Origin: Sulfitobacter sp. LCG007
GTDB taxonomy: Bacteria; Pseudomonadota; Alphaproteobacteria; Rhodobacterales; Rhodobacteraceae
Direction of reading: 5' to 3'
DNA: 64,000 nt
NCBI RefSeq assembly: GCF_040801785.1
Contig: NZ_CP161805.1
Span: 558,001 to 622,000 of the forward strand
Shown here: in pieces, positions 46,153 to 54,681 of the stretch
Layout of the letters: each line of letters begins with the position of its first letter
Numbering within the stretch: position 1 is the first letter of the stretch
The notes under the pieces: generated by a model
Database searches by the model: none
The model's input: the letters and a program-made list of their open reading frames with translations, nothing else
Told to the model about the DNA's origin: nothing
Translations under genes and position numbers: made by a program

Positions 46153-47129
46153 ATGAGCAGACCGACACCCCCGACCTACAAGACCAGGAACTGGCCAGCC
46201 TACAATGAAGCGCTGAAGCGACGGGGCTCGCTGACGATCTGGTTCGATCCCGAGATGAACTGGGAGGCTGCGCCGACTGGCAGGCGTGGCCGGCAGCAGA
46301 GCTACAGCGACGCGGCCATCCAGACCTGTCTTTCGATGAAGGTTTTGTTCGGCATGGCGTTGCGGCAGACGACCGGGTTTGTCGAGAGTCTGTTGCGCTT
46401 GGTCGGGCTCGACTGGACGGTGCCCGACTTTAGCACGCTGTCTCGCCGTCAAAAGACCATGGCCGTGAACATTCCATATCGCGGCTCAAAGGGGCCATTG
46501 CACCTTCTTGTCGACAGCACAGGGATCAAGGTCGCGGGTGAAGGGTGAGGCGCGCCCGGACATCGATCCGGGGGATCGATGTCAGCGCCGAACGGCACGC
46601 GCGCAAACATGGCGGCCCAAAGCGGCGCGTCTGGCGCAAGATCCACCTCGGGATCGACGCGCAAACGTTGGAGGTCCGCGCCGTCGAGATCACGGGAAGC
46701 CACATCGGCGATGCTCCGGTTCTGCCCGACCTGCTCGACCAGATCCCCGAGGATGAAGAGATCGGCAGCGTCACGGCAGACGGTGCCTACGACACGCGCA
46801 AATGCCATGACGCCATCGCCGAGCGTGGCGCTCATGCCGTCATCCCGCCTCGCCGGAATGCGAAGCCCTGGAAGACCGTCACCGCTGGCGCCATCGCACG
46901 TACCGAAGCTCTACGGGCATCCAGGTATCTGGGCCGCGCCCTGTGGCGACGATGGAGCGGATACCACCGCCGGAGCCGCGTCGAGACAAAGATGCACTGT
47001 GTCAGACTGCTGGGTCAGCGGCTCATGACGCGTGACTTCAACCGACAGGTCGCCGAGATCCAGGTCCGCATCGCCGTCCTGAGCGGCGACACCGCGCTTG
47101 GCATACCCCTCACGGAGACCGTGGGATAA
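46153..47129 (+). pseudogene. IS5-type transposase of copy B, broken by a palindromic insertion
   Basis: Starts MSRPTPPTYKTRNWPAYNEA and continues through FGMALRQTTGFVESLLRLVG and HLLVDSTGIKVAGEG (first catalytic Asp), where a palindromic insertion at 46543-46595 introduces a stop (TGA at 46546). The rest follows in another frame: RHARKHGGPKRRVWRKIHLG, SVTADGAYDTRKCHDAI (second Asp), then RVETKMHCVRLLGQRLM (Glu). Apart from the insertion the transposase looks complete. Confidence 0.88.
46543..46595. repeat. 53-nt palindromic insertion element, copy 2
   Basis: GGGTGA, the 5-bp arm GGCGC, a 5-base bulge, the 11-bp arm GACATCGATCC (46559-46569), a 3-base loop, GGATCGATGTC (46573-46583), one A, GCGCC and GAACGG. 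Same architecture and same length as 44201-44253, with compensatory differences in both stems. Confidence 0.75.
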
Positions 47130-47183
47130 ATCCGTCCGGGGTAAGGGGAGACTTGGCCATCAGCCGATTTATGCAACAGCGCC

Positions 47184-47379
47184 CCGCGAAGGCATGGCCA
47201 TCGCGCGGGCCAAGAACAAACTGCGCGGCAAGCAGCCCAAACTCTCCGAGCGCCAATCCCACGAATTGCGCCGCATGTACGACACCGGTGAGTATTCCGT
47301 CAGTGACCTGGCGGAGGTGTTTTCCGTGTCGCGACCGACTGTCTATCGGAGATTGCAAAGGGTGCCGGGCGTGGGGTAG
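47184..47379 (+). pseudogene. Serine recombinase (resolvase/invertase) C-terminal remnant
   Basis: The frame reads REGMAIARAKNKLRGKQPKL, SERQSHELRRMYDTGEYSVS, then DLAEVFSVSRPTVYRRLQRV: the hinge and C-terminal helix-turn-helix of Tn3-type resolvases and DNA invertases. The catalytic N-terminal domain with the serine is absent, cut away at the end of IS copy B. The start codons seen upstream lie within the IS. Confidence 0.82.
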
Positions 47380-47489
47380 GATTCGGCATGAGGACGCAGA
47401 AAGCTTGAACTTCACAAAAACGACCGTTTGTGTGAGATTGAGCTAGATTAGTTTTCGTATTTCATCCTGCTCTAGAGAGGTGGATCTGA

Positions 47490-47837
47490 GTGAGAAGACC
47501 TCGGGCATATTTTGTAGGTCTAACCTGTTTGGCTCTAGCAGGCGCTAGCTTCTATTTTCTTGATACGCCTATGCCAGCAGAACCTGATGCTATAAAGCTG
47601 GCCTCTTCTCGCGCTACTGAAATGTTTGAAGACAATTGCGGCCATTCTGAGAACTTTTCGGTATCAACAAAAGTAGTATTTAAGAATGACGATCATCTTC
47701 ATGTCAGATCGGAAATTTTTGCATCCAATCAAGAAGCTTCTTTGATCGATCTGTTTATCTACCCGTCGATAAATTTAGGCTTATTACGCCTTCAAAATAC
47801 CGACATCGTTGGAACTAAAATAATCTGTGGGGTTTAA
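47490..47837 (+). CDS. Small membrane-anchored/exported hypothetical protein
   Basis: 115 aa from a GTG at 47490 with AGAGAGG upstream. One hydrophobic segment (YFVGLTCLALAGASFYFL) after a basic start suggests a signal anchor; the rest (about 90 residues) would be periplasmic and has two cysteines that could pair. AT-rich coding. Its stop lies 11 bases inside the start of the next gene. No family recognised. Position before a Hint-domain gene would suit an accessory or immunity protein, which is speculation. Confidence 0.55.
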   Translation: MRRPRAYFVGLTCLALAGASFYFLDTPMPAEPDAIKLASSRATEMFEDNCGHSENFSVSTKVVFKNDDHLHVRSEIFASNQEASLIDLFIYPSINLGLLRLQNTDIVGTKIICGV

Positions 47838-49300
47838 GGTGGGTGGGAGATGGATCAATGTAAAAGGTGAAGACCTTTATGAAGTGGATCAGCTCAGTGG
47901 CGAAGGCTTGTACGGTAGGTACTCTGGTCGGAGCGGGCAGGGCGTAGTCGTAAACATTTCCAACCTCCGTGAAAACCTTCCTTTAAATGAAACACCGTGC
48001 ATAAATTCTAGGCTTAGCAATGAAAATTTTTCTCCGGGCAGCCATACCATCTCTTACCAAGGGGTTGGTGCTGTATTTAGAAACGAAGAAAAATCCACAG
48101 TAGGGGGCTTTGTAGCAGACGTTACCCTGAACGTTGAAGTCGGTCAGAATGGGACAATTACAGTAAAAGGCTGAAGCTGGTCACAGAGTACAAAAGCTCC
48201 TACAGACGTTTATGATTTTGATCCTCTGTGGTCTTCCCATCGAAGCTTAGGAGGGAACTTAGCTACTACTGCCCAACATATTTTTGATGCTTTGATGCCT
48301 CCTTATACACCGTCAAAGCCATTCAATATTGCGATTATAGGAAGCCGAGACCTCGATATTCTCGGAAACGGCGTAATCAACGGCACTGACTGTTTCCTTC
48401 ATGATTCCAAGGTTCAAATGTGGCCGCTTGATCCATCGATCAAACCGCGTCCAGATGGCAGCTACGACGAAGAACTGGTTGTCTCGAAGGTCTGGACGAA
48501 ACAACAAGATCAAATGCAGGCCGGTGATCTTGTCGTGTCCTACGACAAGCGTGGGCGTCTGCAACCGGGTCGGGTTACACGTACCATGACCAATACATCC
48601 ACGCACATTCTGGATTTCTGGGACACGGGCGTCACGCCCGGCCACGTTTACAACTGCGCGGACGGACCGTTCAAAGGGGGCTTTGCGCCCCTCATGGATA
48701 TCTTGCGCATGGATGGCGCGCTTATGCGCAGCGACGGCACGATGTTCCGCTCCACAACCAACTGCGACGTTGGCTCCATGGGCGACATGATGATCCACGC
48801 CTCGGCCACACGGCAAAAGCCGGACGGCACATGGACAGAACCAAAGGCAGGCAAGGTGCGCTTTGGCACAAGGATCATTCTGCCGGATGGTCGGCACATG
48901 TCCTTCATGGAAATGGCCGCAAGCGAGGGCTGGCGGGTGTCCGATGACGGCTACATGGTCGGCATGATGAAGGGCGAAGACGGGGAGCTTCGGGAACAAA
49001 AATTCCTGTGAAGATATCTACCTCGCCAACGAATGGGAACAGATCGGAACACGGATGCCCGCACCGGACAGCTTGGCTGGGTTCAACCCCAACAGCACGA
49101 TGAAGCGGACAAAGCCCAAGCCGAACATCCCACCCGCCTTTGCCAATCGCCCGGATGCGCCAACGGCCCACGCACAAACGCAGCGCCCTGCACATGCATC
49201 GGCGTCTCCGTCAGCGCCATCGATGAACCGCAAGCAGCGCAAGGCGACGGAAGCCCGGCAACGCAAAGCGGCCAAGATGCACAAAAGAGCGGCGGGCTAA
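47827..49300 (+). pseudogene. Hint-domain protein gene, broken by an in-frame TGA and a late frameshift
   Basis: From a GTG at 47827 the frame runs to a TGA at 48172-48174, then continues open in the very same frame to 49011. The second part contains INGTDCFLHDSKVQMWPLDP with a Cys at the place of a splicing/hedgehog-type Hint start, then MQAGDLVVSYDKRGRLQPGR and VTRTMTNTSTHILDF, the usual Hint strands. After the stop at 49009-49011 a different frame continues with EDIYLANEWEQIGTRMPAPD and a Lys/Arg/Ala-rich tail to 49300, which reads like the original C-terminus displaced by a short deletion. Start, domain limits and partner toxin are uncertain. Confidence 0.55.
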
Positions 49301-49303
49301 TCC

Positions 49304-49480
49304 ATGAGTGACGACGACCAGAACGATCTGTAATACGTCGAAGAATACCCCGTTTTCAACCGCGCGACCTCGACGTTTGAATGGCACAAGGCACCGCCAG
49401 TGACACCCCAGTGGAAAACCTATGGGTTTGAGATCGAAGACGGCATGGGCTTTGTTGCTGACGGGTCTTGCGTCAAGAAC
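49304..49480 (+). pseudogene. Small gene fragment with in-frame TAA, cut by IS copy C
   Basis: ATG at 49304 gives MSDDDQNDL, a TAA at 49331-49333, then YVEEYPVFNRATSTFEWHKA and PPVTPQWKTYGFEIEDGMGF in the same frame, until the IS left end at 49481. It follows the Hint gene by 3 bases on the same strand, so the two were probably co-translated. No family recognised. Confidence 0.45.
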
Positions 49481-50532
49481 GGCGTTGTTGCGGAACGGCG
49501 TCCTGAGGCGTGCGGGCCGCTTTCCCCGTCAGGTTCATGCCACGCGGACGATCTCGGCTGTGCCGAGGGCGTTGAATCGGTTCATGAGGCGACGCGGATT
49601 TGGATTTCGGCAGTCTGGCGGTCGGGGTCTCTGGCGGCGATGCGCTCGCCGAAGGCCTTGAGGCATCGCATCCTCGCCTTAGCGCGACTGCGGATATGGT
49701 ATTCGGTCCACCGCTTCCAGAACGCCCTGCCATAGTGACGTGTGGCGCGCAGGGTTTCGATGCGCGCCCGGGCGGCTGGGCAGTCGTCCTTCCAGGGCCG
49801 CCCGTTCTTGCGGATCGGGATGATCGCAGTGCCACCGTGTGCGATGATGGCGCTGTGGCAGCGGCGGGTGTCGTAGGCGCCGTCTGCGGTCACGGTGCCG
49901 ATGTCTTCGTCGTCCGGGATCTAGTCGAGCAGGTCTGGCGGGACGGGGCTGTCGCCTTCCCGGCTGGGGGTGAACTCGCCCGCGCGGATGTCGGAAGTGG
50001 CGGTGTCCATGGCCAGATGGACCTTGCGCCATTGGCGACGGCCTTGCACACCGTGCTTCCGGGCCTGCCACTCGCCATCGCCGAGGAACTTGATGCCGGT
50101 GCTGTCCACCAGCAGGTTCAGCGGCCCGCCGGCACGGCGACAGGGGATCTGCACCTCAAGACTCTTCTGCCGGCGGCACAGCGTGGAGAAGTCTGGAACG
50201 GGCCAGCCCAGCCCGGCGAGGCGCAGGAGGCTGGCGAGCATTCCGGCGGTCTGCCTGAGCGGCAGCTTGAACAGCACCTTGATCGACAGGCAGAACTGGA
50301 TCGCCGCATCCGAAAAGACTGGTGGGCGTCCGGGGCGGCCCTCATGCGGCGCGTGCCAAGCCATCTCCTTGTCCAGCCAGATCAGCAGAGACCCACGCTT
50401 CGTCAGCGCAGCGTTGTAGGCGGACCAGTTCGTCGTCCGGTAGCGGGCGGGCATTGGCTTGCTCATGACGCCCGTCTAACCGCATGGATTCCTGATGTGA
50501 ATCCTTCACGGCGAGAGTTCTGCAACAACGCC
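49481..50532 (-). mobile_element. IS5-type insertion sequence, copy C
   Basis: 1052 bp. Ends are inverted: GGCGTTGTTGCGGAAC at 49481 and GTTCTGCAACAACGCC to 50532 (one mismatch). Different from copies A and B in sequence but in the same broad family. It separates a Hint-associated fragment on the left from a SIR2 fragment on the right. Confidence 0.9.
49582..50466 (-). pseudogene. IS5-type transposase of copy C with an in-frame amber
   Basis: Starts MSKPMPARYRTTNWSAYNAA and reads through LLVDSTGIKFLGDGEWQARK (first Asp) to PVPPDLLD, then TAG (49921-49923) where the family has Gln (CAG), then IPDDEDIGTVTADGAYDTRR (second Asp) and YHIRSRAKARMRCLKAFGER, all in one frame. A single C-to-T change would explain it. 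The catalytic Glu position reads RAKARM instead of RxExxx, so the copy is probably dead on two counts. Confidence 0.82.
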
Positions 50533-50806
50533 GCGGCGATGCCGGACAAGCCCGGCGGCGGTTCAATCGGCGGGTCCGCCGAGCGTAGCTGCGCCTCCGC
50601 GGCCAGCGCCTGTGCTGCGAGGAGTCGCGGGCTGGCCGGAGATGTCTCACCACGCTGTCGAGCAGGCCCTGGAATGTCGGCAGTCCCGCACGAGCAAGCG
50701 ACACGCCCGCACCGCACACGAAAACGACATCGCCCTCATCCGAGGCTGCGAGGAGGGGGCCGGGAAGTGCGGGACCGTGAGAAAGAAGCGCATCACTGCT
50801 ACATAC
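50533..50806 (-). pseudogene. SIR2-domain protein, N-terminal fragment
   Basis: The minus strand reads DALLSHGPALPGPLLAASDE then GDVVFVCGAGVSLARAGLPT and FQGLLDSVVRHLRPA. GAGVS...GLPTFQGL is the NAD-binding signature of SIR2-like domains found in bacterial defence NADases. After RPA a frameshift moves the reading to SPRLLAAQALAAEAQLRSAD in the next frame, and IS copy C then truncates the gene. No start codon was placed with confidence. Confidence 0.55.
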
Positions 50807-51454
50807 GGCAGGGGCGCACAGATGTCAGGTCATAGGGTTCTAACGGGCATAGGAAAGCCGTGGCACAAGCCCGGTCCTTCCCGCATTTGCGACCGACATG
50901 CCCGCGTCCATGTTGCAAGCTGTGACGACCCTCCACTTCGGAGAGGCTGCGCGTCAACGGTCGGCCGCGAGTCAGATGTCGGCTGGGGACAAAGCGCTGT
51001 TCTCAAGCGCCAACAGCCGCTCTGGGGAAGCCGCACTGCGGCGCGAGGCGCCTCGGCGAACGGCAGGAGAGGGCCGCGAGCGCCTAAGCCGCGATGCAGG
51101 CTTCGCGTATATGGGCGCCTGCATGTTAGAGCAGCGAGGCCAAGGCCTAGAAATGGCGCACTGCACATCGAGTCCCGCGACCCTTCCAGGCAGGCAGTGC
51201 CGCCGCTGTTGCCCAACGTCGAAGCTCAGCCAGGTTTTGGCCGCCTCCTTCTGCACGACATCCGATTGTAACCACCGTTTTATATGCAAAACGATTGGGC
51301 GATGCCCTTGGAGTCTCCAAATACCCTTTCACGTCGTCGGTGTTCTGACGTCTCGCGGACTGGCTGATCGTGCGATCGATGGCGAAACCCTGTCAGGTCT
51401 TCCGATGTCGCATGCCAAAGGTTAGCTGCATAGCGACCTCCAGCTTCGCAGGCT
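50807..51454. other. Island right part, no recognisable gene
   Basis: Several short open frames on both strands, none with family features. A piece near 51290 reads RLGDALGVSKYPF on the plus strand but stops at once. Probably eroded sequence. Confidence 0.4.
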
Positions 51455-51490
51455 TGCTACACATGATGCTACACGGTGTGCTACGGACGG
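51455..51490 (+). repeat. Three 12-bp tandem repeats, probable integrase arm sites (right)
   Basis: TGCTACACATGA, TGCTACACGGTG and TGCTACGGACGG start at 51455, 51467 and 51479. They share TGCTAC and the 12-base period with the left-end repeats (34494-34529) in the same orientation, and lie 58 bases inside the right core repeat. Confidence 0.6.
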
Positions 51491-51547
51491 ATTCTTAACG
51501 TGTTGTAAAGGTTTGATATATCCTCCGATCCCTCATGGATTGGCGCA

Positions 51548-51562
51548 CACCTCCTCCGCCAT
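51548..51562 (+). repeat. attR core (15-bp direct repeat with 34393-34407)
   Basis: CACCTCCTCCGCCAT, identical to the 3' end of tRNA-Ser. Sequence outside it on either side differs from the tRNA copy. Marks the right limit of the island. Confidence 0.82.
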
Positions 51563-51986
51563 CATCCCTGTTGCGAACACGGACACACGCCCAACGCGGC
51601 GCGGAAATAGTCGTGTTTTCAAAGGGCTTTGCCTCCCCCATACGAACCTCTGAGACTGCGCGCAAGGCCCGTTCCGGGCTCTGAACGGCGCTCCGTCTCT
51701 GTTCGGGCAAACCTCGCCGAATTCGGTTCGGTCGGATTTTTCGGCGTCTTTCCAATGACCTGACTTTCAACACCGCCAAAACTTCGGGCCTTGTGTCAAT
51801 CGCCTTCGACGGGAACAGAGACGCAACACGCAAGAGGCGCAGCCGCTGGGTGCGCTGGCCGAATGGCGCGTAGTGGTGGCGGTGTCGTTCGGCCTGATCT
51901 CTCTGATTTCTTGGGATTTTTGGATTGCCTTCCGGTCAGCCACCGTGCTTGGCTGCAGCGGTATAGTTGATCGAGTGGATTGTCTG
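51563..51986. other. Intergenic right of the island, no gene seen
   Basis: Original chromosome beyond tRNA-Ser. No RNA or protein gene recognised. The AT-rich patch at 51890-51930 (TGATTTCTTGGGATTTTTGG) may hold the promoter for the gene at 51987. Confidence 0.35.
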
Positions 51987-53057
51987 ATGTCAGGATCGTC
52001 CCAAGCCGGTTTGGCGGAAAAGTATCTTGTCGATGACCTGCCGGGCGCCGCGCTCGTCGGTGCGCGGTTGAACGGAATTCTGCTGAAGATCGAGGCGGGC
52101 GAGACGTTGACCTCCTTGGCGCAGGCGTTTCTGACGTCCGGCGGGCTCAACTCTCTTCTGGCGCTGGCGACCGGTCAGATCGATCGCCCTGCCTTCGAGG
52201 AGGCTGCGGCGCGCGAGCGGTCAGATCGTATCCAAAGCGCGAAGGACGAAGCCGACAGGCGGGCAGCCGAACATGCCCGAAAGGCCGAGGCGATGGAGGT
52301 CGCGGTCAAGGCGCGCTTCGCTGCAATGGAGAATGACCCTGTGCGGCGCCGGAAGCGCGAAGCCCGCGAGTTGCGGGATCGGTTCGGCATCGGCTCCATC
52401 GAGACAGAGCACTATCCGCGTGCAATGCGGCTGCTGAAACAGGTGGCGAGCGGCGACCGCCTGGCACCTGAAGACGTCGCGTGGTTATCGACCGAGGCGG
52501 TGGACTGCTGGACCGAAGCGTTGCAGCAAGCCTGGCATCGGCTCGAAGCCGAAGCGCTTACCAAGGAATGGGAAGAAAGCCGCGATCCGTGGGATGCCGT
52601 GAATGCCAGTGCGCAATGGCGGAAGGCTGATGAACCCCAGCGGGCGCTGGAAGTGACGGGGGCGGCGCTCGCCAAGGTGGGACGGAGCCCGAAACCGAGA
52701 TCGGCGCTCTCTACGACGCGCGGAGGCGCGATGCGCGATACCGGGCGCCTCTCCGAAGCCAGGACACTCGGGCTGGAGGCGCACGAACTGACCCCGGCCG
52801 ATTTCAGGCCGTGCACGCTGCTTGGCGCTGTCTCGATGGAACTCGGGGATCTGGCAGCCGGTCACGAATGGTATGCTAAGGCCGAGGCCTTGGGTGCCGA
52901 GCGCCGCGCCATCGACCAGGATCTGCGGGCGCTGCTGATCCGTGCGGAACCCGATGCGCGAGATCGTATCCGGAACTATCTGCTCGAGCAGGATCCGGAG
53001 CGTTTCGCGTGGCTGCGAAAATGGAATCACAAGGTCGCTGCGGCGAACCGGCGATAA
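51987..53057 (+). CDS. Hypothetical protein with coiled coil and TPR-like C-terminus
   Basis: 356 aa from the ATG at 51987 (MSGSSQAGLAEKYLVDDLPG); the frame is open to 51873 without conserved sequence. Residues 75-140 are a charged Ala/Glu/Arg helix, likely coiled coil. The C-terminal 170 residues show repeated helical pairs ending in Ala (PQRALEVTGAALAKVG, LSEARTLGLEAHELTPADFR, LAAGHEWYAKAEALGAERRA), which resemble tetratricopeptide repeats. No signal peptide, no enzyme motif. It lies just outside the island and stands alone. A scaffold role is possible, but function is unknown. Confidence 0.65.
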   Translation: MSGSSQAGLAEKYLVDDLPGAALVGARLNGILLKIEAGETLTSLAQAFLTSGGLNSLLALATGQIDRPAFEEAAARERSDRIQSAKDEADRRAAEHARKAEAMEVAVKARFAAMENDPVRRRKREARELRDRFGIGSIETEHYPRAMRLLKQVASGDRLAPEDVAWLSTEAVDCWTEALQQAWHRLEAEALTKEWEESRDPWDAVNASAQWRKADEPQRALEVTGAALAKVGRSPKPRSALSTTRGGAMRDTGRLSEARTLGLEAHELTPADFRPCTLLGAVSMELGDLAAGHEWYAKAEALGAERRAIDQDLRALLIRAEPDARDRIRNYLLEQDPERFAWLRKWNHKVAAANRR

Positions 53058-53114
53058 CGCTTGCATGCTCCTTTTCATCGCTCGAGCGCCGGTCGAGCAG
53101 TGAAGGCCGCTCGA

Positions 53115-53438
53115 TTAGTCGAACACCCGCCCCGGCTGCTCATCCCACGGCAGAGACGCGACGAAGCACAAGTCGTAGATGCTGAGCGTCGAGGGCTCGC
53201 GGTGGACGACCAGCCGCTCGAGGACGTGGGGCGCGAGCCAGGCGAGGCGCAGGAGGCGGCTGACGTAGCGGTCGGACAGGCCCTCGTCGGCGGCGAGATC
53301 GGCGAGCGTGGCGACGTCGCCGCGTTCCAGCCGCTGCCGCCAGCCCCAGGCCCCATTCGTCGCCGGGCTACCGACCGCCAGCGCCGGAGGCTGTCCACTG
53401 GCCGTCTCGCGGACGGGGATCAGCCCCGCCGCAGGCAT
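53115..53438 (-). pseudogene. Recombinase-associated HTH fragment
   Basis: The minus strand frame contains WRQRLERGDVATLADLAADE, GLSDRYVSRLLRLAWLAPHV, then LERLVVHREPST. This helix-turn-helix pattern is the C-terminal part of serine-recombinase-type genes often found in phage and island debris of Rhodobacterales. The catalytic domain is missing and no start codon is credible. Left of it 53058-53114 holds nothing. Confidence 0.5.
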
Positions 53439-53633
53439 CCGCCTTGGCAGGGAAACCCGTCATGCACTAAGATTGAAACCGGACCACCCGATAGGGGCAG
53501 GCCAGTTGCGCTCAGTCGTGCTGCTTCCACTGCCGCATTGAATGCCTGCATAGGTATCGCACCTGTCCGCGAACTGCCCGTGTTCCCGTCTCATCCGTCC
53601 GGAGGGCGGGAACCGGGTCCGCGCCATTCTGCC
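53439..53633. other. Possible insertion-sequence end, no gene
   Basis: ATTGAAACCGGACCACCCGA near 53473 has the look of an insertion-sequence end, but no partner end or transposase was found, so it may be a remnant. Confidence 0.25.
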
Positions 53634-54443
53634 TCAAGGCCCTGCGCAGGGTGTCGTGGTGGCGGCAAGCTCTGCCTCGATGGTGTCGATGCCATGGCAT
53701 GACACCGACTCTGGCGTGATGAGGATGACCGCGTAGTTGGGTTTCCCGACGATCCAGTCGGGCGCGGGGTTGCCGAACTCCTGCCGGAACTGATGCGCGG
53801 GGCCGCGCCCTGCCGTGTAGCCGATGCCGCCCGCGAGGGTGCCACTCAGCGGAATATGGATATGCCCGAAGAACATGTGCCGGACTCCGCCGGGATGTCC
53901 GCGCAGGATCTCCATCAACTCGGCGCGGTCGGTCAGACCGATATTGTCGAAATGCGTCATCATGTGATCCACTGGCGGGTGATGAAGAAAGACCGTCAGA
54001 GGGCTTTCCGCATGGTCGGCCAGCGTTTCGCGCAGCCACTCCCGCCGTGCCGCGCAGAAGCGGCCGCCACTTATTCCGGTTTCGTTCGTGTCGAGAAAGA
54101 CCAGCCGATCGTCAGAGCCCGGAACCTGCATCACGGACTGGACAAAGCCGCTTCCGTCGCGCGGCTCGTCAGGAAACGCCGCGCAGAAGGTGTCGCGGTC
54201 GTCGTGGTTTCCGAGCAGCAGCCGCACCGGGAAGGGCAGATCCCCGAGCAACCGCTTCAACTGCGCGTATGAGGGTGCATCGCCCCTGTCCGTCAGATCG
54301 CCGGTGATGACCATCAGGTCCGCGTCGGCATGGTGCGCGCGGGCATGGTCCATCACGGCGGCAAGCCTTTCGGCCGGGTCGATCGAATAAAGCGTCTCGC
54401 CCGCGGGAACGAGATGGGTGTCGGTGACGTGGAGGATCTTCAT
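53634..54443 (-). CDS. Metallophosphoesterase, CpdA/Icc-like phosphodiesterase
   Basis: 269 aa. Calcineurin-type motifs in order: ILHVTDTHLV (D-x-H), VITGDLTDRG (GD), LLLGNHDDRD (GNHD), FLHHPPVDHM, and FFGHIHIPLSG (GHxH). Length and spacing match class III cyclic nucleotide phosphodiesterases, which also take glycerophosphodiesters. It is divergent from a Pho-box-preceded Ugp-type importer, so hydrolysis of an imported or periplasm-derived phosphodiester to release phosphate is a reasonable inference. No signal peptide, so it is cytoplasmic. Its 5' region shares the 54444-54681 intergenic interval. Confidence 0.88.
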   Translation of the reverse strand: MKILHVTDTHLVPAGETLYSIDPAERLAAVMDHARAHHADADLMVITGDLTDRGDAPSYAQLKRLLGDLPFPVRLLLGNHDDRDTFCAAFPDEPRDGSGFVQSVMQVPGSDDRLVFLDTNETGISGGRFCAARREWLRETLADHAESPLTVFLHHPPVDHMMTHFDNIGLTDRAELMEILRGHPGGVRHMFFGHIHIPLSGTLAGGIGYTAGRGPAHQFRQEFGNPAPDWIVGKPNYAVILITPESVSCHGIDTIEAELAATTTPCAGP

Positions 54444-54566
54444 TCCGGGCCTTTCCTGTTGCTGGCGCGGTCCTGCACGCCGGATGTGACGGGCGCGTGA
54501 CGCTTCGAGCGCGGACAGGCAGGGAAGCAGGGCCCGCAGGCAGATCTTCAGTCACGGATCACAGAG

Positions 54567-54595
54567 CTGTCATCGGTCTGTCGAGAAACCGTCAT
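54567..54595 (+). promoter_or_regulatory. Pho box (PhoB site) before the Ugp-type operon
   Basis: Three heptamers at strict 11-base spacing: CTGTCAT (54567-54573), CTGTCGA (54578-54584) and CCGTCAT (54589-54595), each separated by four bases. This is the PhoB-binding pattern. It ends 86 bases before the binding-protein start and could also serve the divergent phosphoesterase. Confidence 0.75.
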
Positions 54596-54681
54596 GAACC
54601 GCGGGCTACCCCTCGCGCCAACCGCCGCAGCGCCGTCCGCTGTCCTGGAGGCGGCGAAACCGACACCAGAGGGGTATAACC

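Larger units (their letters stand above)
46089..47183 (+). mobile_element. IS5-type insertion sequence, copy B (degenerate)
   Basis: About 1.1 kb. Left end GGCTCTGTTGCACAAATC at 46089, right end GATTTATGCAACAGCGCC to about 47183 with one mismatch to the left end. No clear target duplication. Right of it lies the tail of a serine recombinase, but the matching front is not on the left, so the locus was rearranged after or during insertion. Confidence 0.88.
34393..51562. mobile_element. tRNA-Ser genomic island (17.2 kb, decayed)
   Basis: Bounded by the 15-bp direct repeat CACCTCCTCCGCCAT at the tRNA 3' end (34393-34407) and at 51548-51562. The integrase lies at the left end, reading inward. Each end also has three 12-bp tandem repeats. 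The content is patchy and of mixed base composition: truncated integrase and relaxase, restriction-modification genes, three IS5-type elements, and remnants of other genes. It cannot move by itself since the integrase lacks its catalytic tyrosine. Confidence 0.85.

Noticed and set aside
48172-48174. TGA in the Hint-type gene as selenocysteine or programmed read-through
   Set aside because: No stem-loop of the expected type was apparent right after it, and other stops and a frameshift follow in the same locus, so decay is simpler.
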